Notes under the pieces: model-generated
Told to the model about the DNA's origin: nothing
Databases searched by the model: none
The model's input: the letters and a program-made list of their open reading frames with translations, nothing else
Assembly: GCA_910577195.1 (NCBI GenBank)
Contig: CAJTLP010000003.1
Span: forward strand, 186,001-250,000
Direction: 5' to 3'
From: an uncultured Eubacterium sp.
GTDB lineage: Bacteria; Bacillota; Clostridia; Oscillospirales; Acutalibacteraceae
Length of the DNA: 64,000 bases
Shown: positions 9,562 through 17,605 of the stretch, in pieces
How positions within the stretch are numbered: position 1 is the first letter of the stretch
Layout: every line of letters starts with the position of its first letter
Translations under genes and position numbers: made by a program

Positions 9562-9585
9562 ACATAAGCCTCCTTATTTTTAAAC

Positions 9586-9614
9586 ATTATAGCATATTAT
9601 GAATAATTATACAA
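9586..9614 (-). promoter_or_regulatory. Sigma-A type promoter for the Asp23-family gene
   Basis: On the minus strand TTGTAT and TATAAT are separated by exactly 17 bases. The -10 lies about 25 bases upstream of the ATG at 9561. It separates the vegetative downstream genes from the spoIIIA operon. Confidence 0.65.
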
Positions 9615-9616
9615 GA

Positions 9617-10225
9617 TTATTTTGACTGAATAATTGTTACATCTTCATAAGTGCATCCAAGCTGTCCGGTTGCAATTTCCTTAATCTGTAAAATAACCGT
9701 ATCGGAAAGCTCTTCAGCGTCAACAATGATATCAACCTTATTCGAATTTTCATTGATAACGGCAAGACAGTTCTTAACGCCCTTTGCAGTGACCAATGTT
9801 TCAATTTTGTTTTCACTATTAATCATATCCGAAATCTTGGCAATTTTCTCTGTTGCTTCTTTTTTAGCGGCATCACCCTCAGAGGATGAATCTATAATTT
9901 TCTGAAGCTTTTCAAGACTTTCATCTCTAGCCTTTTGTCTGTCTACTCGTGCTGAGGAAAAATATTCACTTTCTGTTGAAGGCTCTGTCGTTGCATCAAC
10001 ATAGGTGGCTTCGCCGAGAATTTTTTCTTTAGCACCTGATATTGTACTGACCTTATTTGATAAGTCACTGTTTTCCCAGTACCAGTTTCCCATAACGCCG
10101 ACACCCAGAAGCAGAACAAAACAGGATATCGCAATTCTTGTTTTTCTTGATTTCTTTTTCTGAAGATCACTGTCTGTCAATACAATTTTTTCTTTCTTTT
10201 CTTTGCTGTTTTTATTTTTGCTCAT
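9617..10225 (-). CDS. spoIIIAH: Stage III sporulation protein AH
   Basis: SpoIIIAH is the mother-cell side of the zipper that meets SpoIIQ across the intermembrane space and forms part of the feeding-tube channel. After a lysine-rich cytosolic start there is one transmembrane helix (about residues 30-50) and a C-terminal ring-building domain (about 95-200) ending near the stop. I chose the ATG at 10225 because AAAGGTG is six bases upstream; a GTG at 10234 lies inside that ribosome site. About 202 residues. Last gene of the eight-gene operon. Confidence 0.93.
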   Translation of the reverse strand: MSKNKNSKEKKEKIVLTDSDLQKKKSRKTRIAISCFVLLLGVGVMGNWYWENSDLSNKVSTISGAKEKILGEATYVDATTEPSTESEYFSSARVDRQKARDESLEKLQKIIDSSSEGDAAKKEATEKIAKISDMINSENKIETLVTAKGVKNCLAVINENSNKVDIIVDAEELSDTVILQIKEIATGQLGCTYEDVTIIQSK

Positions 10226-10236
10226 ATTTATCACCT

Positions 10237-10767
10237 TTATGATTTTATTTTTGAAACAGAAACTCTGTTTGTGGGTATATTGAAAAGAGAGGTCACGGAT
10301 TCAATAATTTTCTCTTTAACTGCAGTATTGTCACCACCTGTGCAGACAACCGTAACTCCCTGAACCTTCGGCAAATATTCCTTAATAAGCACCGGCGTTT
10401 CACCGTTTTCGGAATCATAAATCACATATTTGTCCTTTTGATTTACAGAACTGTCGTCGTTTTTTATCTCAACATCGGTTGCATATACACTTTCCGTTGT
10501 GTTTTCAAGCGTTACCATTACCTGGCATTCACCCACACCGTCTATTGACGAAATAAGCTGTACAAGCTTATTTTCAAGCTCCTCAGTGTATTCTTCATAG
10601 CTTATACTCCCTTCGTTATCATTTTTTGCTTTCTTTTCGTTGCCGGCTAATAAATCAGATGCAAATATCAGAACGATACCTATAAGTCCTACCGCAACGA
10701 TAATTTTTATTTTTTTGCTGTCACCGGCAAGCATACCCTTTATTGTTTCCTTGAATTTATTCGCCAA
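10237..10767 (-). CDS. spoIIIAG: Stage III sporulation protein AG
   Basis: Ring-forming channel component with one transmembrane helix (IIVAVGLIGIVLIFA) and an extracytoplasmic domain with the family's YVIYDSENGETPVLIKEYLPKV-like strand region. I place the start at the TTG at 10767, which has AGAGGTG seven bases upstream and gives 176 residues with a lysine-rich cytosolic start. The longer reading from 10803 would overlap spoIIIAF by 47 bases and has no ribosome site. The TTG start overlaps spoIIIAF by 11 bases. Confidence 0.9.
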   Translation of the reverse strand: MANKFKETIKGMLAGDSKKIKIIVAVGLIGIVLIFASDLLAGNEKKAKNDNEGSISYEEYTEELENKLVQLISSIDGVGECQVMVTLENTTESVYATDVEIKNDDSSVNQKDKYVIYDSENGETPVLIKEYLPKVQGVTVVCTGGDNTAVKEKIIESVTSLFNIPTNRVSVSKIKS

Positions 10768-11194
10768 GATAATACACCTCTGCATGAATTCCCAAACTGT
10801 CAAATATGTAATTTTTAACTTCCTCTTTATCGTAGCTGCTCGGTATTGAAATGGTCAGATTTGTTATATGAATTTCATTATCCTTCATTTTTATATTACT
10901 CTTAACCGTGCAGGAATTATAACCGCCTGCCTCCAGCGTCTGATTGACCTGAGTTGCAATACTGCTTTCGTATGTTTCTCTTTGAGCAGTGTCCATTCCC
11001 TCCATACTGAATTCAGGAAATGCGAAATCAATTTCAGCACTTTTAAGCGGATAGATAAACGATAAAAAAATAAATGCAGCAAGTATTATTTTGAAAAATT
11101 TTCCCATATTTCCTTTAGGAGTCAGCAGTGAAAATATCACTGAGATAACAAGGATTATACAAATTGTATACGTCCATTCTTTTATAAAATCCAT
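10757..11194 (-). CDS. spoIIIAF: Stage III sporulation protein AF
   Basis: 145 residues. Two hydrophobic helices near the N-terminus (TICIILVISVIFSLL and FFKIILAAFIFLSFIYPL) precede a small soluble domain ending in HAEVYYLGE. SpoIIIAF is part of the mother-cell membrane channel needed for late sigma-G activity in the forespore. The ATG is one base before the spoIIIAE stop region, and its end overlaps spoIIIAG. Sequence conservation in this family is low; assignment rests on position, length and topology. Confidence 0.88.
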   Translation of the reverse strand: MDFIKEWTYTICIILVISVIFSLLTPKGNMGKFFKIILAAFIFLSFIYPLKSAEIDFAFPEFSMEGMDTAQRETYESSIATQVNQTLEAGGYNSCTVKSNIKMKDNEIHITNLTISIPSSYDKEEVKNYIFDSLGIHAEVYYLGE

Positions 11195-12316
11195 TTAAAC
11201 ACCTGATTTCGCCACAACAAGAATGCCGATTGAAATGATTGTTGTAACCATTGTGAGAATCAACAGAACATCAATTATCAACAGAACATCTTTAAACGTT
11301 TCTATTGCTTTTACCGAAGAAGCATCATCAAAAATCTCACCGCAGGTAGATGCAAGAGAAAGTATTAATCTCCACAAATTCACCTCAATCAGTGACGGCA
11401 GAAAAATGGATATAACGGCTATGATTCCTACAACACCAACACTTGTTTTGATCAAACTGGAATAGCTCTGAATGGACAGCAAGCCCTCACTGATTGAGCT
11501 GCCGATAACAGGTACAACGGAATTTATTGCAAATCTCACTGATCTGAGACCGAGTGCATCCGCTCTTGAAGCGACCGCGGTCTTTACAGACAGTATAGAT
11601 ACAAATATAGCAGATACGGTTGATATGGCTGTTGTTATAATTCTTTTCAGCATTCTTATTGTTCCGTTTAAATTCAGCTCCTGACGTATTCCAGAGCATA
11701 TACCCAGCGCAAGAAAACAATTTGTTACCGGTATAAAAATCAATTCAGATATATAATTCAATGCCTGTGCAAGAATCAGAAGTGTTGTATTGACGGAAAA
11801 AGAAGTCATAGTTGACCCAGCGGTAGCCACTATTATGCAGAAGGCAGGAAAAAAAGCAAAAGAAAAATTGGAACAAAGCTTTATTGTAGAGCAGCAAAGT
11901 CCTATACAATCCGTTAAATTATATGTAAGAAATATGGAAATAATAAGTGTTGATACTGTAGAGAATGTGGTTGAAATATCACTTTTATTAATTTCCGAGC
12001 TGAATGACCTGAAGAAGGATGCAAGAAGAATAAATACAATGACAAGTATTCCTGATTTCAAGGGACTGTCTGTTTTATTCAAAACAATATTCCAGATATG
12101 CTCAAACACGCTTTTTATTGATATGTCTGTAAGATTATCATAATCAAAATCCGTAATGCCGAGAGAATCAAGAAAATCAGTGGTATCATCATCAAGAAGC
12201 TCAAAGGAGCTGAGGTCAAACGATTTCAGATATTCATTATATTCCTCTTTTTCAGCACCGAAGCACACATTCGGAATCAGCAGAAGCACCGATAATATAA
12301 TTAACATTCTTTTCAT
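11195..12316 (-). CDS. spoIIIAE: Stage III sporulation protein AE
   Basis: Polytopic membrane protein of 373 residues with an N-terminal signal-like segment (MLIILSVLLLIPNVCFG), a short extracytoplasmic acidic section, then about seven to eight hydrophobic helices. The conserved core SVVPVIGSSISEGLLSIQ is clear. SpoIIIAE is thought to form the inner part of the feeding-tube channel. It overlaps spoIIIAD by four bases (ATGA-type coupling). Confidence 0.93.
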   Translation of the reverse strand: MKRMLIILSVLLLIPNVCFGAEKEEYNEYLKSFDLSSFELLDDDTTDFLDSLGITDFDYDNLTDISIKSVFEHIWNIVLNKTDSPLKSGILVIVFILLASFFRSFSSEINKSDISTTFSTVSTLIISIFLTYNLTDCIGLCCSTIKLCSNFSFAFFPAFCIIVATAGSTMTSFSVNTTLLILAQALNYISELIFIPVTNCFLALGICSGIRQELNLNGTIRMLKRIITTAISTVSAIFVSILSVKTAVASRADALGLRSVRFAINSVVPVIGSSISEGLLSIQSYSSLIKTSVGVVGIIAVISIFLPSLIEVNLWRLILSLASTCGEIFDDASSVKAIETFKDVLLIIDVLLILTMVTTIISIGILVVAKSGV

Positions 12317-12693
12317 TTCAACAATCCCGTTACTATATTTATCACTGTTTCAAACAGTGGCAGAGTCATTATGAGAATTATAATTTTAGAGGCGGTTTCG
12401 GTTTGTGAGGCGAGTGCATTTTCCCCTGCATCACGGCATAAATCCGAAACAAATTGAGCGATTAAGGAGATCCCCAGTATTTTCAGCATCAGAGCTATGT
12501 AAGAATGAACATTATTCATTCCTGATGACAGATTATAAATGCTTTGGGCGACACTGTATAAATCATCAGCAACTGTGACAAACAAAATGATTGCACAGGC
12601 AACCGTTAAAATAATTGCAAATTCTCTTTTGGTATCTCTCAGAAAAATAATAAGAAAAAGAGAAATGATAACAAAGGCGGCAATCTTTATCAT
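12313..12693 (-). CDS. spoIIIAD: Stage III sporulation protein AD
   Basis: 126-residue membrane protein with four hydrophobic helices. The LMLKILGISLIAQFVSDLCRD segment, with DAGENALASQTETASKI following, is typical of the family. SpoIIIAC and SpoIIIAD are small membrane partners in the same complex. Four-base overlaps with spoIIIAC upstream and spoIIIAE downstream indicate tight translational coupling. Confidence 0.94.
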   Translation of the reverse strand: MIKIAAFVIISLFLIIFLRDTKREFAIILTVACAIILFVTVADDLYSVAQSIYNLSSGMNNVHSYIALMLKILGISLIAQFVSDLCRDAGENALASQTETASKIIILIMTLPLFETVINIVTGLLK

Positions 12694-12884
12694 AGGTCAA
12701 ACAACGACTTTACTGTTGAAAATAAGTCACTTATTTCAGGCACAAGCATCATAAGAACCACTATAACTCCTGCCAGAGTTGTAAGCATTGCCTGCTCTTC
12801 CCTACCGCTTCTTATCAAAACTGTATTCAAAACCGCAACAATAATTCCGATTGCCGCTATTTTAAAAATAAAATCAACTTCCAT
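12690..12884 (-). CDS. spoIIIAC: Stage III sporulation protein AC
   Basis: A 64-residue two-helix membrane protein: IFKIAAIGIIVAVLNTVLIR, then GREEQAMLTTLAGVIVVLMM. This matches the very conserved SpoIIIAC family in length and pattern. The eight-base gap after spoIIIAB contains a GGAGGA ribosome site. It overlaps spoIIIAD by four bases. Confidence 0.95.
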   Translation of the reverse strand: MEVDFIFKIAAIGIIVAVLNTVLIRSGREEQAMLTTLAGVIVVLMMLVPEISDLFSTVKSLFDL

Positions 12885-12892
12885 TTATCCTC

Positions 12893-13336
12893 CTATATCA
12901 AAACAACAGCAATAAAAATACCTGCAAACAATCCAAACACTAAATACAGCTTGTAATGGCTGTTATAATGCTCCTGATACTGCTGTCTGAGCATTTTAAA
13001 ATGTCCTAAATACTGATTAATATAACTTATCTGACAGTCAAGATCATATTTTCCCACAGTGTTAAAAAGAAGTCTTGACTTATCATTTTCCTCAGGTGAT
13101 AACGGGGAGTTTTCGTTTTTCAGTGTAAAATCAAATTTTTTCAGCCGTTCATCCTTTTCAAGCTCTCTCATAATCTCGTCGGTTTCAGGTGATGTACTGC
13201 TCAGCATAAACAGTATTTTTTCACCGATATAAATCAGCGTATCTATGTACTTTATCTGTTTTCTTTTAAACCCTGCCACCATTACCCCAAGGGATAATGA
13301 AAAAAGGATTATCATTATTATTCCTATTATTTTCAA
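12893..13336 (-). CDS. spoIIIAB: Stage III sporulation protein AB
   Basis: 147 residues, with an N-terminal hydrophobic helix (IIGIIMIILFSLSLGVMVA), a helical soluble body, and a C-terminal hydrophobic helix (LVFGLFAGIFIAVVLI). This hairpin-like topology, related to the GspF fold, is typical of SpoIIIAB. The start is a TTG at 13336 with GAGG ten bases upstream, which makes the gene overlap spoIIIAA by 71 bases in another frame. Later in-frame methionines would remove most of the first helix, so I keep the early start. Confidence 0.9.
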   Translation of the reverse strand: MKIIGIIMIILFSLSLGVMVAGFKRKQIKYIDTLIYIGEKILFMLSSTSPETDEIMRELEKDERLKKFDFTLKNENSPLSPEENDKSRLLFNTVGKYDLDCQISYINQYLGHFKMLRQQYQEHYNSHYKLYLVFGLFAGIFIAVVLI

Positions 13337-14249
13337 GCTGATATGACCTCAAATCAATTATTTCAAATTCATCTGTAAATGATTTTAATAATACTAAGTA
13401 ATCAAACTCACCTGTTTCAAGCAGTCTTTGAATGATTTTGTTTCTCTGCAGATTCTCCTCTTCTTTCATATGAACGGAAACAGCAAAATTTACACCTGTG
13501 GAAAAGCCATATTGAATTGCCTCAAGCTCATTCATATTTCCGATCTCATCACATACAATAATATCCGGTGATAATGTTCTTGTTGCAATTTCAATTCCCT
13601 TTGCTTTTTCATAACCGGACAAAACATCTGTATTTATTCCCACATCAAAGCCGCCTGCTATTTCACGTCTTTCATCTACAATCGTAATTTTTCTGTACCT
13701 GCCTGCAAAGCCGCTTGAAAGAAGTCTGGAAAAATCACGAAGGAATGTTGTCTTTCCGCAAAGGACAGGTCCTGCAACAATAATGCTCGGATTTTTTTCA
13801 GTAAATAAAAGATTCAGTATTTCACGTGAACAGTTTTTATGTTCTCTTGCGATTCTGATGTTCAGTGAATTTATATTCTTTATACTGTTAAGCGAATTAT
13901 CTTTGTATACCGCTGAAGCACCTATTCCGACACGTGAACCGCCTTTTGTTGTAATATAACCGTCAATCATCGTGTTCATATTTGTATGAAAAGAATGATT
14001 GCAAAGCCTGTCTGTTATAAAGTCAAAGCTGTCATCATCAAGGCTTATGATATTTTGCGAAAAATGGTTTACCAGCTTTCCTCCTATACTGATAAAGTAA
14101 GGTGTCTGCTTAATATAAACAATTACAGCCTTATTCCTTCTCAGCCTGATTTCAGTAATTAAGGAAATAATACTTTTATCCAGACCGTTAAATATATCGC
14201 AAAGATATTCAGGAAAAGCTGAAAAGAAATATGTAATATTGTCCAACAA
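13266..14249 (-). CDS. spoIIIAA: Stage III sporulation protein AA (ATPase)
   Basis: Cytoplasmic secretion-type ATPase that may power the channel between mother cell and forespore. The 327-residue sequence has Walker A GPVLCGKTT at residues 160-168 and a Walker B-like IIVCDEIGN near residue 237. It starts at TTG (14249, or the adjacent TTG at 14246), just after GAGGTG. It is the first gene of the eight-gene operon. Length matches the family (about 310-330). Confidence 0.94.
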   Translation of the reverse strand: MLDNITYFFSAFPEYLCDIFNGLDKSIISLITEIRLRRNKAVIVYIKQTPYFISIGGKLVNHFSQNIISLDDDSFDFITDRLCNHSFHTNMNTMIDGYITTKGGSRVGIGASAVYKDNSLNSIKNINSLNIRIAREHKNCSREILNLLFTEKNPSIIVAGPVLCGKTTFLRDFSRLLSSGFAGRYRKITIVDERREIAGGFDVGINTDVLSGYEKAKGIEIATRTLSPDIIVCDEIGNMNELEAIQYGFSTGVNFAVSVHMKEEENLQRNKIIQRLLETGEFDYLVLLKSFTDEFEIIDLRSYQLENNRNNNDNPFFIIPWGNGGRV

Positions 14250-14262
14250 ATCACCTCAATTA

Positions 14263-14291
14263 AATCTATGCCGGCAATACATACTTTATTC
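14263..14291 (-). promoter_or_regulatory. Candidate sigma-E promoter of the spoIIIA operon
   Basis: Minus-strand GAATAAA, 14 bases, then CATAGATT resembles the B. subtilis sigma-E consensus (KMATATT-14-CATACAHT), with one mismatch in the -10 and two in the -35. In B. subtilis this operon is sigma-E dependent. Against it: the 5' leader would be only a few bases before the Shine-Dalgarno. Confidence 0.35.
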
Positions 14292-14303
14292 AAAATTATT
14301 TTG

Positions 14304-14332
14304 TTGAAGATTCAAATGTTATATGCTATTAT
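14304..14332 (+). promoter_or_regulatory. Sigma-A type promoter for the GtrA-YfhO gene
   Basis: TTGAAG and TATTAT are spaced by 17 bases, about 39 bases upstream of the ATG at 14371. It lies back to back with the spoIIIA promoter region. Confidence 0.6.
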
Positions 14333-14370
14333 ATAGATGTAAAAATATATATTAATAATTTGGTGAAAAT

Positions 14371-17300
14371 ATGAATTATTCTGAATATAAAACGAATTCC
14401 AAAACGAATAAACTGCTCAACGGAGAAACTGTCAGCTATACACTTGCTGCATTTTTCTCTGTTTTTTTGCTGATTGCAGTAAAACAGCTTCTTAAAGTAT
14501 TTTGCGGTGTACCTGTATCCGTATCCGTTCTTATCGGATTTATTGCGGCAGAGGTAGTTTCCTTTCTCCTTGAAAAACGTTTTGTTTTCCGTAAAAGAGT
14601 TTTATCATCAAATCTTAAGCAGGTACTTTTGTTCCTGTTCAGAGCAGCTGTAGATTTTGGCTTTTATAAGCTGGCTGATGCAGTATTCGGCTCAGCATTA
14701 AAAATGCCAGACTCCTTTGTATGGCTTGTTGCACTGTCAACTGCATTTTTCTTCAACTATTTCTTTGACCGTATTCTGCTGTTTGACTGTGCATACAACG
14801 CTGAGGAAATCAGATATTCAAAAATATATCTTACCTTTTATACAAACCGATTTGTGTTCCTTGCAGCAGGCTTGGCTGCTGTCTGCATATCCATGATATA
14901 TATTGTTTACAAGGTATTCCCATTCGGTGATAATACCGTTATGAGAATGGACCTTTATCACCAGTACGGTCCTCTTTTTGCAGAGCTCTATGAGAGAGTT
15001 GTTAATCATCAGAGCTTTTTATACTCATGGTTTTCAGGCGGCGGCAGCAGCTTTTTAGGCAATTACTTTAACTATCTTTCAAGTCCTCTGTCTGCTCTCA
15101 TCTTTCTTTTTGATAAAAAGGATATATCCTTTGCAATCTCATTTATCGTATCACTCAAATGCATATTGAGTGCTGCTTCATTTGCATATTATCTCAAGGC
15201 TTCACAGAGAAGACACGATGTGCTCTGCTCCGTATTCGGTGTGTTATATGCTTTCAGTGCTTATTTCCTTGCATATTACTGGAATGTTATGTGGCTTGAC
15301 GGAATGATTCTTCTTCCGCTGATTGCACTGGGTATTGAGCGTATTATTAACAACGGCAAAAGCACAACGTATATTATTTCTCTTGTACTCCTTTTCTTCT
15401 CAAGCTATTATATGGGCTTTATGTCCTGCATTTTTGCGGTAATCTATTTTCTTGCCTATTATGTTATTTCATCAGGTGCAGGTGAGAAAATCAACGATTC
15501 ACTCAGCTTTAAAAAGAAATATTCTTTCAAAGCACTGATGAACAATAAGTTTTTCAACAGGGGTGTGAGATTTGCAGTAAGCAGTGTTGCGGCAGCAGCT
15601 GTGTGTGCTGTGGCTCTTGTTCCTGTTTTTATGATACTGAGATCAAGCTCTGCGACCTCAGATGATTTTCCGAACACATTTACATCCTACTTTAATATAT
15701 TTGATTTCATCACATCTCACCTTGCAGGACTTGAAACTACAATCAGAAGCAGCGGTGAAGATGTTTTGCCAAATATATATTCGGGTATGCTTGCTGTAAT
15801 TCTGCTTCCTTTATTTGTTATCAATAAAGATATTCGTTTAAAAGAAAAAACAGCATATATTTTAATGCTGCTCTTCTTCCTATTCAGTTTTGACAATAAC
15901 TGTCTTAATTTTATCTGGCACGCATTCCATTTTCCTAATGATTTGCCGTTCAGATTTTCATATATGTATACATTTGTTATTCTTGTATGCGGTTATAAAT
16001 GCATTACCAAATTCAAATCAATTGACATCAAGGACATCTGCTATGTTGGAATGGCATGGGTTTTCTTCATTGTTATGGCTCAGAAGATGTCAACAAGCAA
16101 AATGTCCGAGCCGACAATTTATATCAGTATCGGTTTTATCATTATATGGACAGCCTTTCTGTATCTCTACAGAAAGAATAAGCTTGAAAAGACAATCATA
16201 AGCCTGACGGCTCTTGTAATGGTATTCTGTGAGGTTCTTATTTCTGATACCGCAGCTATTTCCATTTCACAGTCGAACACGGAATATGCTGAAAAATATG
16301 ATTCCTATACTGAAGCAATTGAGCAGATTCATTCCTCTGATGATGATTTTTACAGAGAAGAGCTGACCTATCTTGAAACAAGAATGGACCCAAGCTATTA
16401 TGGATACAATGGTATGTCCGTATTTTCCTCAATGGCTTATGAGGATTATTCACAGCTGCAGTACAGTCTCGGTATGTTCGGTAACCGAATTAACAGCTAC
16501 ACCTACAACACGCAGACACCTGTATATAATATGATGTTTAATCTGAAATATCTTATTAAGGCTGACATCTCTCCTGCACCCGGTGAAAGCTTTTACAGCT
16601 TTGATTTTTCAGTTGACGGCGGCTCAGCTGATGTCTATAAAAATGACTATTACCTCCCTATTGCATATGCAGTGAACGAGAATATCACAGACTGGGTAAC
16701 TGAGGAAGGAAATCCGTTTGAGGTACAGGAAAATTATTTCAGCCTTGCTACAGGCTACAGCGGTGTATTCAATCAGATGGATTATCTTGCAACTGAATTT
16801 GACGGTTTATCAGGTGAAGAGGTAGACGGCAACGGTACTTTCTGGTTCAGCAAAAATGATACGGAAAGCGGTTACGGAAATGTTGAATTTACAATCACAC
16901 CTAAAAAATCAGGCAATGCCTATTTATATGTAACATCACCTGATATTGAAAGCATTGAAGTAAACGGCGGCAGCCTCAGTGCACATACACAGACAATCGG
17001 TGAGCCTTATATTCTTGATATCGGCTATTGTGATGAGGGAGAAGAAATTACAGTAAATCTCGATTGTTCAAATATCGAAACAACTGACACTTATGCCGAA
17101 GTTTACGCATATACAGTTGATAAGGATGTACTTTCAAAGGGATATGAAAAGCTGAAAAATGCTTCACTGAATATTGAAAAGCACAGTGACACAAAAATTA
17201 TCGGAACAATTGAAACGGAAGAAAACAGCGTCCTTTACTCTTCCATTCCATATGACAGCGGCTGGACCATTCTGATTGACGGCGAAAAGGCTGAAACATT

Positions 17301-17508
17301 TGAAATCGGAGAAACAATGCTTGCAACAACAATAAAGCCCGGCAAGCATACAATTGAATATCGTTACGCACCAAAGGGCTTCGCTTTAGGCATCATTATT
17401 TCTGCAGCAAGTATTGCAGGAATTTGTGGATATATTGTTTTAATGAAAAGGAAAGAAAAGGCAAAATTCATCAGAGAATCAAATGTCACAGAAACTTTCA
17501 TTCCCTGA
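14371..17508 (+). CDS. GtrA-like domain fused to a YfhO-family membrane protein
   Basis: A large polytopic membrane protein of 1045 residues. Residues about 15-140 form four hydrophobic helices with a GtrA-like hallmark (FLLEKRFVFRK), the fold of flippase-type helpers for lipid-linked sugars. Residues about 155-650 contain the YfhO core: many transmembrane helices and the conserved acidic loop MRMDLYHQYGPLFAELYERV plus FSGGGSSFLGNYFNYLSSPL. A long extracytoplasmic domain (about 650-1010) and a final helix with a lysine-rich cytosolic tail follow. YfhO proteins are GT-C-like and in Firmicutes glycosylate lipoteichoic acid. I infer a role in decorating a cell-envelope polymer. It has its own promoter but only a weak ribosome site (GGTG). 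Monocistronic. Confidence 0.88.
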   Translation: MNYSEYKTNSKTNKLLNGETVSYTLAAFFSVFLLIAVKQLLKVFCGVPVSVSVLIGFIAAEVVSFLLEKRFVFRKRVLSSNLKQVLLFLFRAAVDFGFYKLADAVFGSALKMPDSFVWLVALSTAFFFNYFFDRILLFDCAYNAEEIRYSKIYLTFYTNRFVFLAAGLAAVCISMIYIVYKVFPFGDNTVMRMDLYHQYGPLFAELYERVVNHQSFLYSWFSGGGSSFLGNYFNYLSSPLSALIFLFDKKDISFAISFIVSLKCILSAASFAYYLKASQRRHDVLCSVFGVLYAFSAYFLAYYWNVMWLDGMILLPLIALGIERIINNGKSTTYIISLVLLFFSSYYMGFMSCIFAVIYFLAYYVISSGAGEKINDSLSFKKKYSFKALMNNKFFNRGVRFAVSSVAAAAVCAVALVPVFMILRSSSATSDDFPNTFTSYFNIFDFITSHLAGLETTIRSSGEDVLPNIYSGMLAVILLPLFVINKDIRLKEKTAYILMLLFFLFSFDNNCLNFIWHAFHFPNDLPFRFSYMYTFVILVCGYKCITKFKSIDIKDICYVGMAWVFFIVMAQKMSTSKMSEPTIYISIGFIIIWTAFLYLYRKNKLEKTIISLTALVMVFCEVLISDTAAISISQSNTEYAEKYDSYTEAIEQIHSSDDDFYREELTYLETRMDPSYYGYNGMSVFSSMAYEDYSQLQYSLGMFGNRINSYTYNTQTPVYNMMFNLKYLIKADISPAPGESFYSFDFSVDGGSADVYKNDYYLPIAYAVNENITDWVTEEGNPFEVQENYFSLATGYSGVFNQMDYLATEFDGLSGEEVDGNGTFWFSKNDTESGYGNVEFTITPKKSGNAYLYVTSPDIESIEVNGGSLSAHTQTIGEPYILDIGYCDEGEEITVNLDCSNIETTDTYAEVYAYTVDKDVLSKGYEKLKNASLNIEKHSDTKIIGTIETEENSVLYSSIPYDSGWTILIDGEKAETFEIGETMLATTIKPGKHTIEYRYAPKGFALGIIISAASIAGICGYIVLMKRKEKAKFIRESNVTETFIP

Positions 17509-17543
17509 TTAACAAAAAACTGCAGATTTCTACAATTTTGTTG

Positions 17544-17572
17544 TTTACAATAATAATAATTTGTTGTAGAAT
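17544..17572 (+). promoter_or_regulatory. Sigma-A type promoter for the PRPP synthase gene
   Basis: TTTACA and TAGAAT are separated by 17 bases, about 34 bases upstream of the ATG at 17606. It lies inside an 8-base inverted repeat (TTCTACAA at 17528, TTGTAGAA at 17564). Confidence 0.55.
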
Positions 17573-17605
17573 AAGGTGACAAAATCTGAGAGGAGTTTCA
17601 AACTT

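Noticed and set aside
11790..12143. 117-residue plus-strand ORF
   Set aside because: Antisense to the hydrophobic part of spoIIIAE; no start signal.
17576..17605. GTG start for prs
   Set aside because: The ribosome site AGAGGAG lies inside that extension and correctly precedes the ATG at 17606.
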